Positions 1 through 11,670 of a DNA stretch of 64,000 nt are shown here, piece by piece. The notes below the pieces were generated by a model that was not told the origin of the DNA, made no database searches, and saw only the letters and a program-made list of their open reading frames with translations. The position numbers were made by a program, and so were the translations under genes. How positions within the stretch are numbered: the stretch's first letter is position 1; each line of letters opens with the position of its first letter. Source of the stretch: Manihot esculenta (Eukaryota > Streptophyta > Magnoliopsida > Malpighiales > Euphorbiaceae); assembly GCF_001659605.2 (NCBI RefSeq), contig NC_035173.2:12591490-12655489 (forward strand), written 5' to 3'.

Positions 1-1788
1 CTTCAATACTCTTGCTGACCTCCTGGTCTACCCTATACCTGCAAACCTGTGGAATTTGGGAGAGGGGTGAGCTACTAGAGCCCAGTGAGCAGAATAATAA
101 AGCATTTAAAATACATGTTATCATGAAATGCATCACATCACAACTAATCATATCAAGGATGAACTTGTCACCATTTAGCCCTCTACATAATCCAATCATG
201 CCAGGGGCGTAGTGCAGGCCACACCTGGTCTTTCTCTTATACATAACATAACATACATAACCAATGGTGCCGGGGGCGTAGTGCAGGCCACACCCGGTCT
301 TTCTCTTACATAGTGCCAGGGGCGTAGTGCAGGCCACACCTGGACTTCCATATCATATCATCATGTCATAACATATGAGGGCTAAGGGATCATTCAACAT
401 TCATCCATATCAACAACATATTATGCAATGCAACATATTCGTAATTTCTAATGCAAACAACCTAAAATATCACATGGCATCCGTGATGCATGAACATGCT
501 CAAAACTGATTTATTTACTTGAAACATAAGGAGTTATTCTACTCACCTCTGGCTAGCTCTGACACTGACAGAAACAGCTGACTCACTGCTGAGGTCATCG
601 GTTCCTCGGGTCCGAACCTACACAGGTGGACTCAAATGAGGGACCAAACAACTAGAACATAACTCTAAAAACATCCCCCAAAAACCCCCTAAAACACCTT
701 AAAACAATCATGAAAAACATGCAAAGGAAGGCTGAATAGGGTAGGTTCGGCGGCACCTTCGGCGGCCGAAAGTCCCTCCAGAGCCGAAACCCAGGCAGGT
801 TCGGCGGCACCTTCGGCGGCCGAAAGTCCCAGACAGAGACGAAAGTCTCTTTTCGGGGGCAACTTCGGCAGCCGAAAGGCCTGCCTCCCAGGCAGGTTCG
901 GCGGCCGAAAGTCCTTCGGCTGCCGAACCTGGTTTCTGCCAAAGGGCAGAAACTTGGTTCCCTTTGCACAAAAACCTCTCCTTCCCATTCCAACATGCAT
1001 ATAGCTCATTCAAATCATGCAAATATACATACATTGGCTCCTAGGGGCTTCAAACTACCTTAAACCCCAACTACAACACACAACAACAACACATTGCTCA
1101 AAAACACAACATAAGCTCATAAACCTAACCTTAAGCTAAACATGCATTCTACCCCATAGATCTTACATAAAACTTACTTAAAACATGCAATGAGCTTAAG
1201 ATCGGCTCTTACCTCTTGAAGATCGAGAGAGAGACGACCTAAACTCGGAGATGGGAGAGATTTGAGTTCTTGAACTTCAAAGCTCCAAAACTTGCTCAAA
1301 ACTTGAAAATCTTCAAAACAAGATGAAAACTTGTGAAAATCGTGAAAGATTTGAAGGAAAAGCTCAAAGATTGGTGAGGAACGGCGGAGAGCTCACCTTG
1401 GCCGACAATGGGGAGAAAAGCTCGCCCATTTTCGGCTAAGGGACCCTTTTATAGTGGCTGGCCAGGCCACGTTCGGGGGCCGAACGTGCCTCCGCATGCA
1501 TGCCATGTTCGGCGGCCGAACTTGAGATTCGGCGGCCGAACCTGGACTTCCCTCACTTATGCCTTCGGGGGCCTAAGGCACACCCGAAATGCCTGCATGT
1601 TCGGCGGCCGAACCTGGGTTTTCCTCCAAGGTTGTTTTCATGCAAAAACTCATTTCCTTTTTACTTAAAACCATGAATACATTAAAACATTTTATGAAAA
1701 CATGTTTCTACCCTACTAGAGGCTTCCGACATCCGAGATTCCACCGGACGGTAGGAATTCCGATACCGGAGTCTAGCCGGGTATTACA
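1..1788 (-). mobile_element. Chromovirus LTR, minus strand, cut by window edge
   Basis: This is an LTR of the same Ty3/gypsy chromovirus group as the other LTRs in the window, read on the minus strand. Its outer end, reading GGGTATTACA, is at 1788. The opposite end lies outside the window; alignment by eye with the LTR at 41855 suggests about 430 bases are missing. It carries two clusters of the TTCGGC-N-GCCGAA motif (about 740-930 and 1475-1615), a minus-strand TATA box near 1447 and the variable short repeats near 200-345. Whether it is a solo LTR or the end of a full element cannot be decided here. Confidence 0.88.
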
Positions 1789-2815
1789 ATTGATTAGAAA
1801 AATAATTCATTTTATTATCTATTGTTTGGTTATAGTGTTCAAATACGTGAATCCCACCAGTTCTTCCTTATGATTACATTAATCCACTTCGCGTTTAAAT
1901 TAATTTTTAGTTAACTAACAACCCCAACACGCGTGTAGATTTAATTAATTAACTGCTTTAAGAGAGAAGAACCAAAACTTGATCAATAATAACACGCTAA
2001 TTATTTAAATCAAATCAACTAATTCCTTAACAAAAATGAATATGCTAATTGCTACTTGTTATTAATCAAATTAAATGATTACGAATTTAATTTAGGTTAA
2101 TTAGTAATATGTTGTTTTCCTAGAAGATTCAATAGAACCCTTGAATTCTTAAGAAGACAACAGTGGGATGGTGTTCCTGAAAAATAGAAATTAATTGAAA
2201 ACAAAAATAAGATGAAGAGAAGTTAAGAACATAATCTCACAACTTAAATAAATCACAATTTTGATTAACCTTCAAATGAAAAGAAGTGTTTAGCCTCTAA
2301 GAGTAATAATAAAATTGCAAAAACTAGAGAAAATAGAAAGAGAAGGGAGCGGCTAGGAGGTGGCCGAATTTGAGAGAGGAGAAAAAGAAAAAGAAAATAT
2401 GATGCTAGGTTAATTCTTGGACAGCCTTTATATAGGTTTTTCTCAAACAAAAAGATAAAAATTCTCAATTTAAAATAAATTCTACTACTTCTATTTTATC
2501 CTTATCCTAATCTAATTGTGTTTGCTCCAATCTGAACCTGATCTTATCTCTGTACAACTGGAAAAATCATGATGAGCTGGCAAAATTTTAAATTCTGGAG
2601 CTATCCATCCCCTTGGGCTACAGCCTTGCCCAAGACTGTAATCCCCCAATCCGAAAATCTTCTAATTCAGTCTTTTTTCATTCCTTTTCTTAATTTTTGC
2701 TAAAAAATCTATTCAAAATCAAATTTCAAATAAAAATTAATTATTTATATCAAAATCATAGCAAAATCATAAAATTTAATAAGGAAAAAGTTGTGAGTTT
2801 TGCAACTCATCAATC
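1789..2815 (-). other. AT-rich sequence, possibly an older LTR fragment
   Basis: No gene is visible. Read on the minus strand, the stretch has a TATA-like CTATATAAAG near 2430 followed by a C/T-rich leader, and it starts near 2815 with a TGATGAGTTGC-like end. This layout resembles the LTR and leader of another plant retrotransposon, but I see no matching second copy, TSD or coding region. The retroelement reading is a weak inference. Confidence 0.3.
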
Positions 2816-2849
2816 GTCATAGAAAAGTGGTTGAGAAAGGAATATGCAT

Positions 2850-3020
2850 ATAGCGGTGGTCCAAATCGCCGCTATAAACCGCAACAATCAACCGTAGTAG
2901 TTCTTAAATTGTCACAACATTTCCAACCGCGGCGCTCTTATAGCGAGCATTTGAGCTGTCACTAATTAATCTAGCGGCGGTTTAAACCACTGCTAAACCT
3001 TATAAAAATCGCTATCATTG
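2850..3020. repeat. Cluster of inverted AGCGGCGGTTT-like motifs
   Basis: The stretch holds several short inverted motifs built on AGCGG(C/T)GGT and its complement CCGCTATAAACCGC (near 2855-2885, 2930-2945 and 2970-2998). Such motif clusters are typical of subterminal regions of plant CACTA (En/Spm) transposons. No CACTA terminal inverted repeat or 3-bp TSD is seen, so this is at best a fragment. Confidence 0.35.
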
Positions 3021-3437
3021 GCTTTTTTTTATTATAATGTTGCAAATATTGTCTAATTTAAAACATATCTAAGAAACCATTTTGCAAGGAAAGAGCAGAA
3101 TTTCTATTGCTATTAATTCATTCTAATAAATATGGTTTTGTATGTGGGGCTAGGCATAAGGGGTATGTATTTCATAATTGATGACTACTCTCTATAAGAT
3201 TATATTTGATATCATAGCAAATTGAGGCTTTAAGTTATTTCATTATATTTTTAGGTTTACTTGAGAATCGATTAGACAGAAAAGTAAAGGGTTTAAGAAC
3301 TAATTGAGGTAGGAAATTTCTATCAGAGCAATTTAAGAATTGTGTGATAGAAAGAAAAAAATAGAACTCTATTAGGTTAGGTCAATAATGGAATAAGCTA
3401 ATTTTGTCAGCCATCAATTGGGGTGATACATTATTAG
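3021..3437. other. AT-rich spacer without recognisable feature
   Basis: No ORF, RNA gene or repeat could be supported here. It is the left flank of the TAGTT target-site duplication (3438-3442) of the solo LTR. Confidence 0.5.
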
Positions 3438-4849
3438 TAGTTTGTAACGACCCGAAAGTCGGACCGCTACCGGCGCTAGGATCCAGATCGGCTTAAGGCC
3501 GCCGGGACCCGTAGCAAGCCTAACATACAACCTGTACACCTGTTTAATCCCATACATGATTAACATATACATAAAAATTTTGAACTTTCTCATTCATTTA
3601 CCAAACTCAACCTGTGCATGCACAACTCATAGGCATAACCATCAACCCCACACTGGAGTCCTCATCAATACTCCAATGGGGTAACATAATATATGATAAG
3701 TTTGGTTAACATAAATATCATTAACTCATTTCATTAAAAGATCATGTACTCGAAGGGGATTAACAACATACTAGGGTCAAGCACAACTATAAATCTCAAT
3801 AGACATCATTACATTACATTACTATACATTACATCATTCTCATGTCCACAGCTAACTATTACATAAAACAAAACTTTACTCTTCTTGACTCCCGGCCTAT
3901 CCCGTACCTGCATACCTGAGGTATTAGGGCAATGGGGTGAGCTACTAGAGCCCAGTGAGCAGAATAATAAAACATTTAAACCACATGCTATCATGGAATG
4001 CATCACATCACAGACAAATGCATCACATCACAGACAAATCACATCAAGGATGGTTTTGTCACCAATAGTCCTCTACATATCCAATAGTGCCAGGGCCGTA
4101 GAATGGGTCTCGACCTGGTCTTTCTCTTAACATAACATAGCATAACATTACATTCCAATAATGCCAGGGGCGTAGAATGGGCCTCGACTTGGTCTTTCTC
4201 TTCACATAGTGCCAGGGGTATAGAATGGGCCTCGACTTTGACTTCCATACCATACCATATCATATCATATCACATCATATCATACGAGGACTAAAGGATC
4301 ATCCAATACCCATCCACATCATCATCATATTATGCAATGCAACATATTCGTGAATTCTAATGCAAACAACCTAATTTATCTCATGGCATTCGTGATGCAT
4401 GAACATGCTCAAAACTGATTTATTTGCTTTGAAACATAAAGAGTTATTCCACTCACCTCAGGCTAGCTCTGACAAGACACTGAAGCAGCTGTCTCATTGC
4501 TGGGGTCCTCGGTTCCTCGGGTTCGAATCTACACAGGTGGACTCAAATGAGGGACCAAACATACATGAACATGACTCTAAAATACTCCCCAAAAACCCTC
4601 TAAAACAACTTAAAACAATCACAGAAATCATGTAAAGGAAGGCTGAACAGGGCACTTTCGGCGGCAGGTTCGGCGGCCGAAAGTCCCTCCAGAGACGAAA
4701 GTCATGCACCTTCGGCGGCACTTTCGGCGGTCGAAGGTTCCTTCCAGAGACGAAACTCATGCATGATCGGCGGCACCTTCGGTGGCCGAAACTCCCTTCC
4801 AGAGCTGAAAGTCCACTTTCGGGGGCAGGGTTCGGCAGCCAAAGGCCTG

Positions 4850-7145
4850 TGTAATACCCGGCTAGATCAGGCATCGGAATTCTTACCGTCCGGTGGAATT
4901 CGAGGATGTCGGAGCTTCTAGAAGGGTAAGACAATAGTTTTCTAAAATTTTTTAAGTGGTTTTACAGGTTTTGAATGAGTTTTGGATTGAGTTTTAAAGA
5001 GAAAAGACAATGGGGACTTTTACCATGTTCGGCCGCCGAAGGTAATGTTCGGCCGCCGAAAGTGCTATAGATTCGGCTTCCGAAGGTCATGTTCGGCCCC
5101 CGAACGTTGCATGGTTTTGCATGCAAGTTTGGCAGCCGAAGGTGAGTCGGCCAGCCCTCTATATCAGCGCCTCCAGTCGGTGAAATGGATAGATTTCACT
5201 TTCCTTTCACTTCCTGAGGTGAGGCCACGTCTCCATGAGTCACTTGCTTGGTTTTATCAAAGTTTGTAAAGGTTTAAAGAGTTGTTTTGTGGTTTTGAAG
5301 GTTTAAAGGCAAAAAGAGAAGTTGTGAAGGTTGGAGAAGTTGAAGTTCATATCTTTCAGTTCAGATCGTTCAGCTTCTTGTTATCAAGAGGTAAGTGAAG
5401 ATTCTGAACTTCTTTTGATGATTTATAAAGGTGTTATGGAGGCTATGGGTAGAAATGCATATTTAGGGTTTTACGTATGTTTTTGGTGTTTTGATGATGA
5501 AAGTATGTTTATGTGTTATGTTTGTTGTTTTTGTTGGGGTTGTAAGTTAGTTTTGGACCCCTTTGTGCATATACTTGAGTATATGTGTGTTAGGAGTTGT
5601 GTTATGCATGTTGTGAGTGTTGGAATGGTGTGAGTAGATAGGTGGTGCTCGAAACTGAGTTCTGGATGAACTCAGGTTCGGCAGCTGAAGGTGCATTCGG
5701 CCACCGAACCCCTTGAGAGGTGGCTTTGGTTGCCACAGCTCACCCCCGAGAGTTTTGATGTTCGGCTCTAGAAGAGGGATTCGGCCGCCGAAGGTGCCGC
5801 CGAAGGTTAGAGACTTTCGTCTCTGGAGTGTGTTTCAGTCCCCGAACCTTGCCCCCGAAAGGGTTCGGCAGCCGAAAGTAGAGATTCGGCCGCCGAAAGT
5901 GCTTGAGTTTCGGCTCTGGAGAGGACATTCGGCCGTCGAACCTGCCGCCGAAAGTGTTCTGTCCAGTCTTCTTTTGCATGCTTTATGTGATTGTTCTAAG
6001 AGCTTTTAGAGGGGTTTTGGGAAGCTGTTTAAGAGGTGTTTATGAGTTGTTTAGAGTTTGTTTGACACCTCATTTGAGTCCATTTGTATAGGATTGGACC
6101 CGAGAGATCGAGGAGGTCACCAGTGGTAGGTGTTGCCGAGTCAGTTCAGTTTTCTGCTAGAGGAACAGAGGTGAGTAGAACTAAACTTAATCGTTTATAC
6201 TGAGAAAATGGAATGCTTTAGCATAGTTCATGCATCATGGATGCCATCTTATGTACTAGGGTGATTGCATTAGAATCACGAATATGGTGCATTGCATTAT
6301 TTATTGATAGTGGGGATTGGACCAAGGCGACATCAATAGCCCACGATCTGTCATGGTAGTGAAAATCCTATGTGAGTTCCTTCGGGAATCGGGTGCCGAC
6401 AGAGGGAGTTTTGAGGTCATGTCTAATCCGAGATGTGAAATGTTTGTGTTGTGCCACATTTCATGTACGTGTGTATTAATGAACTGTTTTCAGTGTTTCT
6501 ACTCACTGGGCTTTAGAAGCTCATCCCTTTCCCTTAATCCCAGTTTTGCAGGTTCAGAGTTAGCTGGGAAGTGAAGCAGCAGAGTATGGTTTAAAGGACT
6601 GCATGTGTAATAGCTTAGTGTGGACATGATGTAAATTAAAGAGATATATGTAAAGACATGTAATAGATAGTAAGTTAGTGTGTTATGGTTTAGAATGGCT
6701 TTGCCTAGTGTTTGTTTATCCCTTGTGTATGCATGTATCCTGTTTTAAGTTTCTTGATGAGAAATGAGTCAAACCAGGCTTAATAGCTGTTGTGTTGCGA
6801 AAACTCCAGTAAAATTGAACTGTGAGGGAAGATAGTGTTTGATTCCCTTGACCCGAGACCAGACCATGAGGGAAGACCGGGTTTGAGTCCCGTGACTCTA
6901 CGGACAGAGTTACTGGTGTGAGCCTAGGGGGCTATTTCAGATTGGTATATATGAATGTTTTTAGTTAAGTCTGGTAGTTTTACAGAAAAAAGTTTGAAAG
7001 GCTAGTAGTTGAGTCGGATCATGTATGGGATGATTGGAGTTCAGGTTAGGCTTGCTACGGGTTCTGGCGGCTTTAAGCCGATCTGGATCCTAGCGCCGAG
7101 CAGTTTGGGCCGTTACAGAGGGGTACCGATTTCCGGGCTGTTACA
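4850..7145 (+). repeat. 5' LTR of the non-autonomous element
   Basis: The LTR runs from TGTAATACCCGG to GGGCTGTTACA. It belongs to a second LTR family (B) that shares only scattered blocks with the family-A LTRs of the intact element. Conserved blocks are the outer 80 bases, two TTCGGC-N-GCCGAA clusters (about 5028-5135 and 5675-5955), a donor-like GAG|GTGAGT at 6171, an acceptor-like polypyrimidine tract ending in CAG at 6543, and the terminal block around 7050-7120. No clear TATAAAA box is visible; a weaker CTATATCAG sits at about 5158. Confidence 0.9.
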
Positions 7146-7147
7146 GA

Positions 7148-7159
7148 TGGTATCAGAGC
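7148..7159 (+). other. Primer binding site, tRNA-Met type
   Basis: TGGTATCAGAGC follows the 5' LTR after two bases. It is the usual primer site of plant retroelements primed by initiator tRNA-Met. The same 12 bases follow the 5' LTR of the intact element. Confidence 0.9.
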
Positions 7160-7318
7160 ATAGTTTCCTCAAGAGTACGGTGTGTGAGCATTTTTGTTCA
7201 AGGATTAGAGATCCCACATCGGAAAGAGGTTGATTCAGTCATAGAAAGGCAAGCACAATAAGTAAAATCATGTCCACTAGGGTGTTAAGTTTTGTTTTGC
7301 ATAATGATGTGAAATGCC

Positions 7319-8023
7319 ATGATGTATGCTATGCATGTATATGTTGTACGTTCATGTGTCTTTCATATGAACTATATGTGTGCTAATATTTGTCTATTTG
7401 TGTTTTGTGTTTTCAGAAGGGCTAAGATAAGTGGTGTTAGTCCTCAGATTGATTCAGATCTGTCTGAAGGGTCTTTTGATGGAAACAGGGAAGGAATGGA
7501 TCTAGGGAGAGTATCTGGAGATAGGAGCAAAATAGCGTTAGATGTGCAGAAAAGGGAGGTCGGTTTGCAGGTGAATATGGATGAAGAGTCTTTAGAAGAT
7601 GTTCAAACCAAGGATTCTAAGATTTCAGGTATAGGAGAGAATGATCCCTCTACTTGGAGTACAGCTACCTCAAAAGGAGTGAAATGGGGGAGCACTAGCA
7701 AGAAAAAGGTCAGAGGTCTTAGAAGCTCAAAGAAAAAGGAGTGGGGTAGGACTAGGAAGGGCATGTTGTGGAAGCGATTGAGAATAGCGTGTGTGAGATG
7801 TGGAAGGATGCATAAGGGAGTCTGTCTTGCAGGGACAACAGCTTGTTTTACGTGCGAACAGGAAGGGCACATAGCACGTGAGTGTCCTACTGCGCCTTGG
7901 ATGGCTCAGTCCCAGCGGACATTTTCGGGTAGAGCTGTTCAGCAAGAGGCAGCCACATCAGACCTAGTGGTGCCAGGTATGTTCACTTTTGATGTGTCTG
8001 TTTTGTGGACTTTAGTAGGGTAG
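7319..8023 (+). pseudogene. Gag-like ORF of the non-autonomous element
   Basis: A 234-codon ORF whose second half resembles the nucleocapsid part of the intact element's Gag. It has a basic Lys/Arg-rich stretch (about residues 120-155) followed by cysteine motifs CVRCGRMHKGVC and CFTCEQEGHIAREC, the latter a CX2CX4HX4C zinc knuckle. The first 35 residues are probably leader sequence: at the place where the intact element has its Gag ATG (after TTTTCAG) this copy reads AGG. The capsid-like central domain of the intact element is absent. It may encode a small nucleic-acid-binding protein or be a remnant; retention of the knuckle in an otherwise decayed interior is notable. Confidence 0.6.
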
Positions 8024-9318
8024 TGGCTGATGTGAGAGTAGCAGAGGATATCAGAGTAAGATGTTCAGAGTAGTAAGTAAGAGATAGAGATTCAGAAAAG
8101 CGGTCGTAGCTAGAGGTTAGTGAACCAAAGGAGGTAAAGAGAGAATTGCTATGAGAGGTGGTAACTTTGAGTTTGATACTTGCCGATATAGTGAGATTAA
8201 TCTTTTCATCTCATAGTATAGAGAGAAAGTAAAAGAAAATAAGAAGAGTAAATGAGATAGCTTAGAAAAAAAAAAAGCAGTAAGAGTAAGTTCAGAAAGA
8301 GAGTAGAGCAGGTCTGGGATTAGGTGGTAGTTGAGGCAGAGGAAAGGTTCAGTCTTTTCTTCTGTAGATTCCCGAGGGAAGTTCCGTTAGCCTTAGCTTG
8401 GATCTTCACCCTGATTTCATAGGAGGCTAACACATCAAACACTGTGACGGCAAACACGTTCACTTGGAAGTGTTTGGATGTGTATGCGTTGTTTTGGACC
8501 CTAGTGTTTCGCTTTCCTTGCTATTTGTGAGCCGTTAATAGGGTGGGTTTGATGACTTCTGGGCTTAGAGAGTTTTCTTTGAGTTGGTAGACCCGAGTGT
8601 GATCCATCTGTGGCAGAGTCAGTCTGTCGGTTCAGTTCAGAGTGTGTTGAGAGTAGTGGATGCAATCCAGCTGACCTTATGGTTCTAGAGTTGACTGTGT
8701 GATGTCAATCTAGGGCGGATTGGCTAGCTACTCATGGTACTACCTGTGTCTGCAGAGACAAGGTAGGAGAGTTTAGAGTTTAGAAGCTAGGATGGATCAG
8801 AGTGAGTCCTTAGAGAGGACAAAGTATAGGTGCCTAGAAGTTGATGTCAGCCCCGCAGGCTCATAGTGTCTTCAGGAAAGGTTGTCAGAGGGTTCTAGCT
8901 CTTGTGAGCGAATTTAGCAATCAGGTCAGGGAATCAGCCTCAGTGCATGTTGCTCGTGAGTACTAGATGTGTCCCAGACGAGCTGTCAGGTTTACCATCT
9001 GTCAGGGAGTCAGAGTTGGAGTTGGAAGAGAAGTGATATCTGGACGTGGAACCATTTCTTTCCTTCCCCCTACAGGATGGTACCTGCAGAGAGAGAGAGA
9101 GAGTAAAGGGTAGTACAGAGGTCTGGTAGCTAAGGATCTTATCTGACTTAGTACCTCACCCTGGACTATTCCAGAGTTGTGGGGGAAAACGAAGGATGAA
9201 TCCCTGAGTTCTTGGAGTAAGTGTAGTAAGTGGTTACCAAATATTCCTAGTTAGGATTGATTTAGTAGACCAGGTAGTAAGAGTTGATTGTGGTTTTCCT
9301 AGGTAGATCTTAGATTTG
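8024..9318 (+). pseudogene. Decayed protease and early RT region
   Basis: No long frame survives. Short blocks align by eye with the intact element: near 8425-8510 the protease region, near 8960-9090 the linker before RT, and near 9150-9215 the beginning of RT. The order is as in the intact element but with many stops and gaps. The region ends at the AGTAT duplication (9319-9323) of the young insertion; a further 200 bases follow at 19348. Confidence 0.65.
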
Positions 9319-9680
9319 AGTATTGTAATACCTGGCTAGACTCCGGTATCGGAATTCCTACCGTCCGGTGGAATTTGGGTGTCGGAAACCTCTAGAAGGG
9401 TAAAAGCATGTTTTTATAAAATGTTTTCATGTATTTTAATGTTTTAAGTATGATTTTAAATAAGTTTTTGCATGAAAATTCTTTAAGGAAAAACCCAGGT
9501 TCGGCCGCCGAAACTCACTTTCGGCCGCCGAACATGCATGGACTTTGGGAGGCACGTTAGGCCCCCGAAAGTCTAAGTGAGGGAAGTGCAGGTTCGGCCG
9601 CCGAACCTTATGTTCGGCCGCCGAACATTTGCATGGATGCGGAGGCACATTCGGCCCCCGAACGTGGCCTGGCCAGCCAC

Positions 9681-9688
9681 TATAAAAG
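9681..9688 (+). promoter_or_regulatory. TATA box of the chromovirus LTR
   Basis: TATAAAAG follows GGCCAGCCAC and is preceded by GC-rich TTCGGC-type motifs. The same block occurs in the 3' LTR at 17368-17375 and, in reverse or forward orientation, in the family-A solo LTRs (for example near 34933). A transcript start about 25-35 bases downstream, near 9712-9720, is expected. Confidence 0.75.
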
Positions 9689-10776
9689 GGTCCCCTTGGT
9701 CCGCACGGGCGAGCTTTTTCTCTCCCATTGTCGGCCAAGGTGAGTCTCCACCGTTCCTCCCTCGATCTTGAGTGTTTCCTCTAGATCTTTCATGGTTTTA
9801 ACAAGTTTATAACTTTGTTTTGAAGATTTGTGAGCTTTGAGCAAGTTTTGAGTGCTTGGAGGTTCAAAGAGCTTAATCTCTCCATCTCCAAGCTAGGATC
9901 GCTTTCCTCTCGTTTCTTCAAGAGGTAAGGGTCGATCTTGAACCCTTTTTATGTTTTAAACAAGTTTTAAGTAAGATCTATGGGTAGAAATGCATGTTAG
10001 GACATATGTTGAGTTTATGGGTTTTGATGATGTTTGAGCAATGTAGCTTGTTTTTGTGGGAATGAAGTGTTGTAGATGGGGTATATGCATGTTTGAGACC
10101 CCTAGGAACTTGTATGTGTGTTTTGGTTGAGAAATATGCATGATTTATGGTTTTGGGAGGCAGGAGGTTCATTTGAACCAAGTTTCTGCCGTTTGGCAGA
10201 AACCAGGTTCGGCAGCCGAAGGGAGTTTCGGCCGCCGAACCCCTCTTGCGAAGGCAGCTTTCGGCTGCCGAAGGTGCCCCCGAAAAGAGACTTTCGTCTC
10301 TGTCTGGCACTTTCGGCCGCCGAAGGTGCCGCCGAACCTAGCTGAGTTTCGTCTCTGTCCAGGACTTTCGGCCGCCGAAGGTGCCGCCGAAGGTGCCCTG
10401 TTCAGCCATTTCATGCATATTTTCTGTGATGTTTTCATGATGTTTTAGGGGGTTTTTGGGGATATATTAGAGTTGTGTTTATATATGTTTGGTCCCTCAT
10501 TGGAGTCCACCTGTGTAGGTTCGGACCCGAGGAACCGAGGACCCCAGCAGTGAGTGAGCTGCTTCAGTGTCTGGTCAGAGCTAACCAGAGGTGAGTGGAA
10601 ACAAGCTTAATATTTTAAATCAAGTAATTACATGTTTTGAGCATGCTTCACGCATCATGATGATATGAAATAGGATGATTGCATTAGTTCACGAATATGC
10701 TGCATTGCATTTTACTTTGTGGTTGTGGGTGAATGCTGTATGATCCAATTAGTCCACGAGACTTTATGTATGATAT

Positions 10777-11056
10777 GACAGGAAGACCAGGACCCCATGC
10801 TACGGCCTGGCACGAGGGTTTATATATGATATGACAGGAAGACCAGGACCCCATGCTACGGCCTGGCACGAGGGTTTATATATGATATGACAGGAAGACC
10901 AGGACCCCATGCTACGGCCTGGCACGAGGGTTTATATATGATATGACAGGAAGACCAGGACCCCATGCTACGGCCTGGCACGAGACTTAATATGTGTTAT
11001 GACAGGAAGACCAGGACCCCATGCTACGGCCTGGCACGAGACTATGTTGGGACTAA
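10777..11056 (+). repeat. 56-bp tandem repeat, five units, in 5' LTR
   Basis: GACAGGAAGACCAGGACC recurs at 10777, 10833, 10889, 10945 and 11001, a constant 56-bp period. The last unit differs in its linker. Other LTRs in the window have different short repeats at the same place (for example 36105-36245 and 42485-42630), so this is a fast-evolving block. Confidence 0.93.
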
Positions 11057-11658
11057 TTGGTGACAGGTTCACCCTTGATGTGAATTGTCTGTGATATGAT
11101 GCATTTCATGAAAGCATGAACTTTAATATAATGTTTTTAGTTTCTGCTCACTGGGCTTTTAGCTCACCCCTCTCCCCTAACCCCCAGGTTTGCAGGTACG
11201 GGAGTGATAGAGAAGAAAAGAAGAGAAGAGTCATATGTATGTAATAGCTAGAGTATGTGGACATGACAAATGATAAGAATGTAATGTAATTATGTTGTTG
11301 AGGATAGAATTGTGCTTGACCATAGTATATGTTAATCCCTTGGTATGTACATGATCTTATTTTATGATGTATATGTGAACCAACTCAACACAGGATATAT
11401 ATTGCCCATTGAGGCTTTGATGAAATCCCACAGAGGGATTAATGTTTATGTATATGATGAATATAGTGCATGCACAGGTTGAGTTTGGTGAATGAAGAAA
11501 AAAAAAAAAGGTTTTTAATTCTTATGTATGTTTGTTGATCATGTATGGGATTAAACAGGTAAACAGGATGTATGTAGGCTTGCTACGGGTTCCGGTGGCC
11601 TTAAGCTGACCTGAATCCTAGCGCCGGTAGCGGTCCGGATTTCCGGGGCGTTACAGAG

Positions 11659-11670
11659 TGGTATCAGAGC
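11659..11670 (+). other. Primer binding site, tRNA-Met type
   Basis: TGGTATCAGAGC lies three bases after the 5' LTR and is the expected minus-strand primer site for initiator tRNA-Met. Confidence 0.93.

Larger units (their letters stand above)
9324..11655 (+). repeat. 5' LTR of the intact chromovirus
   Basis: A 2332-bp LTR, TGTAATACC...GCGTTACA. A TATA box lies only about 358 bases from the left end, so U3 is short and R plus U5 take up nearly 2 kb. Motif clusters TTCGGC-N-GCCGAA flank the TATA box (9500-9665) and recur at 10208-10395. Donor-like sites are at 9740 (AAG|GTGAGT), 9925 (GAG|GTAAGG) and 10591 (GAG|GTGAGT). An acceptor-like C/T tract ends in CAG at 11187. Five 56-bp tandem repeats lie between the last donor and this acceptor. 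Confidence 0.95.

Noticed and set aside
652..1034. Overlapping ORFs on several frames with RRPNLP/SAAEGAAE-like peptides, recurring in every LTR
   Set aside because: They are translations of the GC-rich TTCGGC-N-GCCGAA clusters, which lack stops in most frames. They appear on both strands and in all copies of the LTR, without conserved starts.
6820..6905. GGGTTTGAGTCCCG and a similar second copy, resembling a tRNA T-arm or Pol III B box
   Set aside because: No A box, acceptor stem or tRNA fold fits around it. The block is a local tandem duplication within the family-B LTR.
10777..11056. Regularly spaced repeats that might suggest a CRISPR array
   Set aside because: The 56-bp units are contiguous tandem repeats without unique spacers, inside a plant LTR. 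There is no prokaryotic context.
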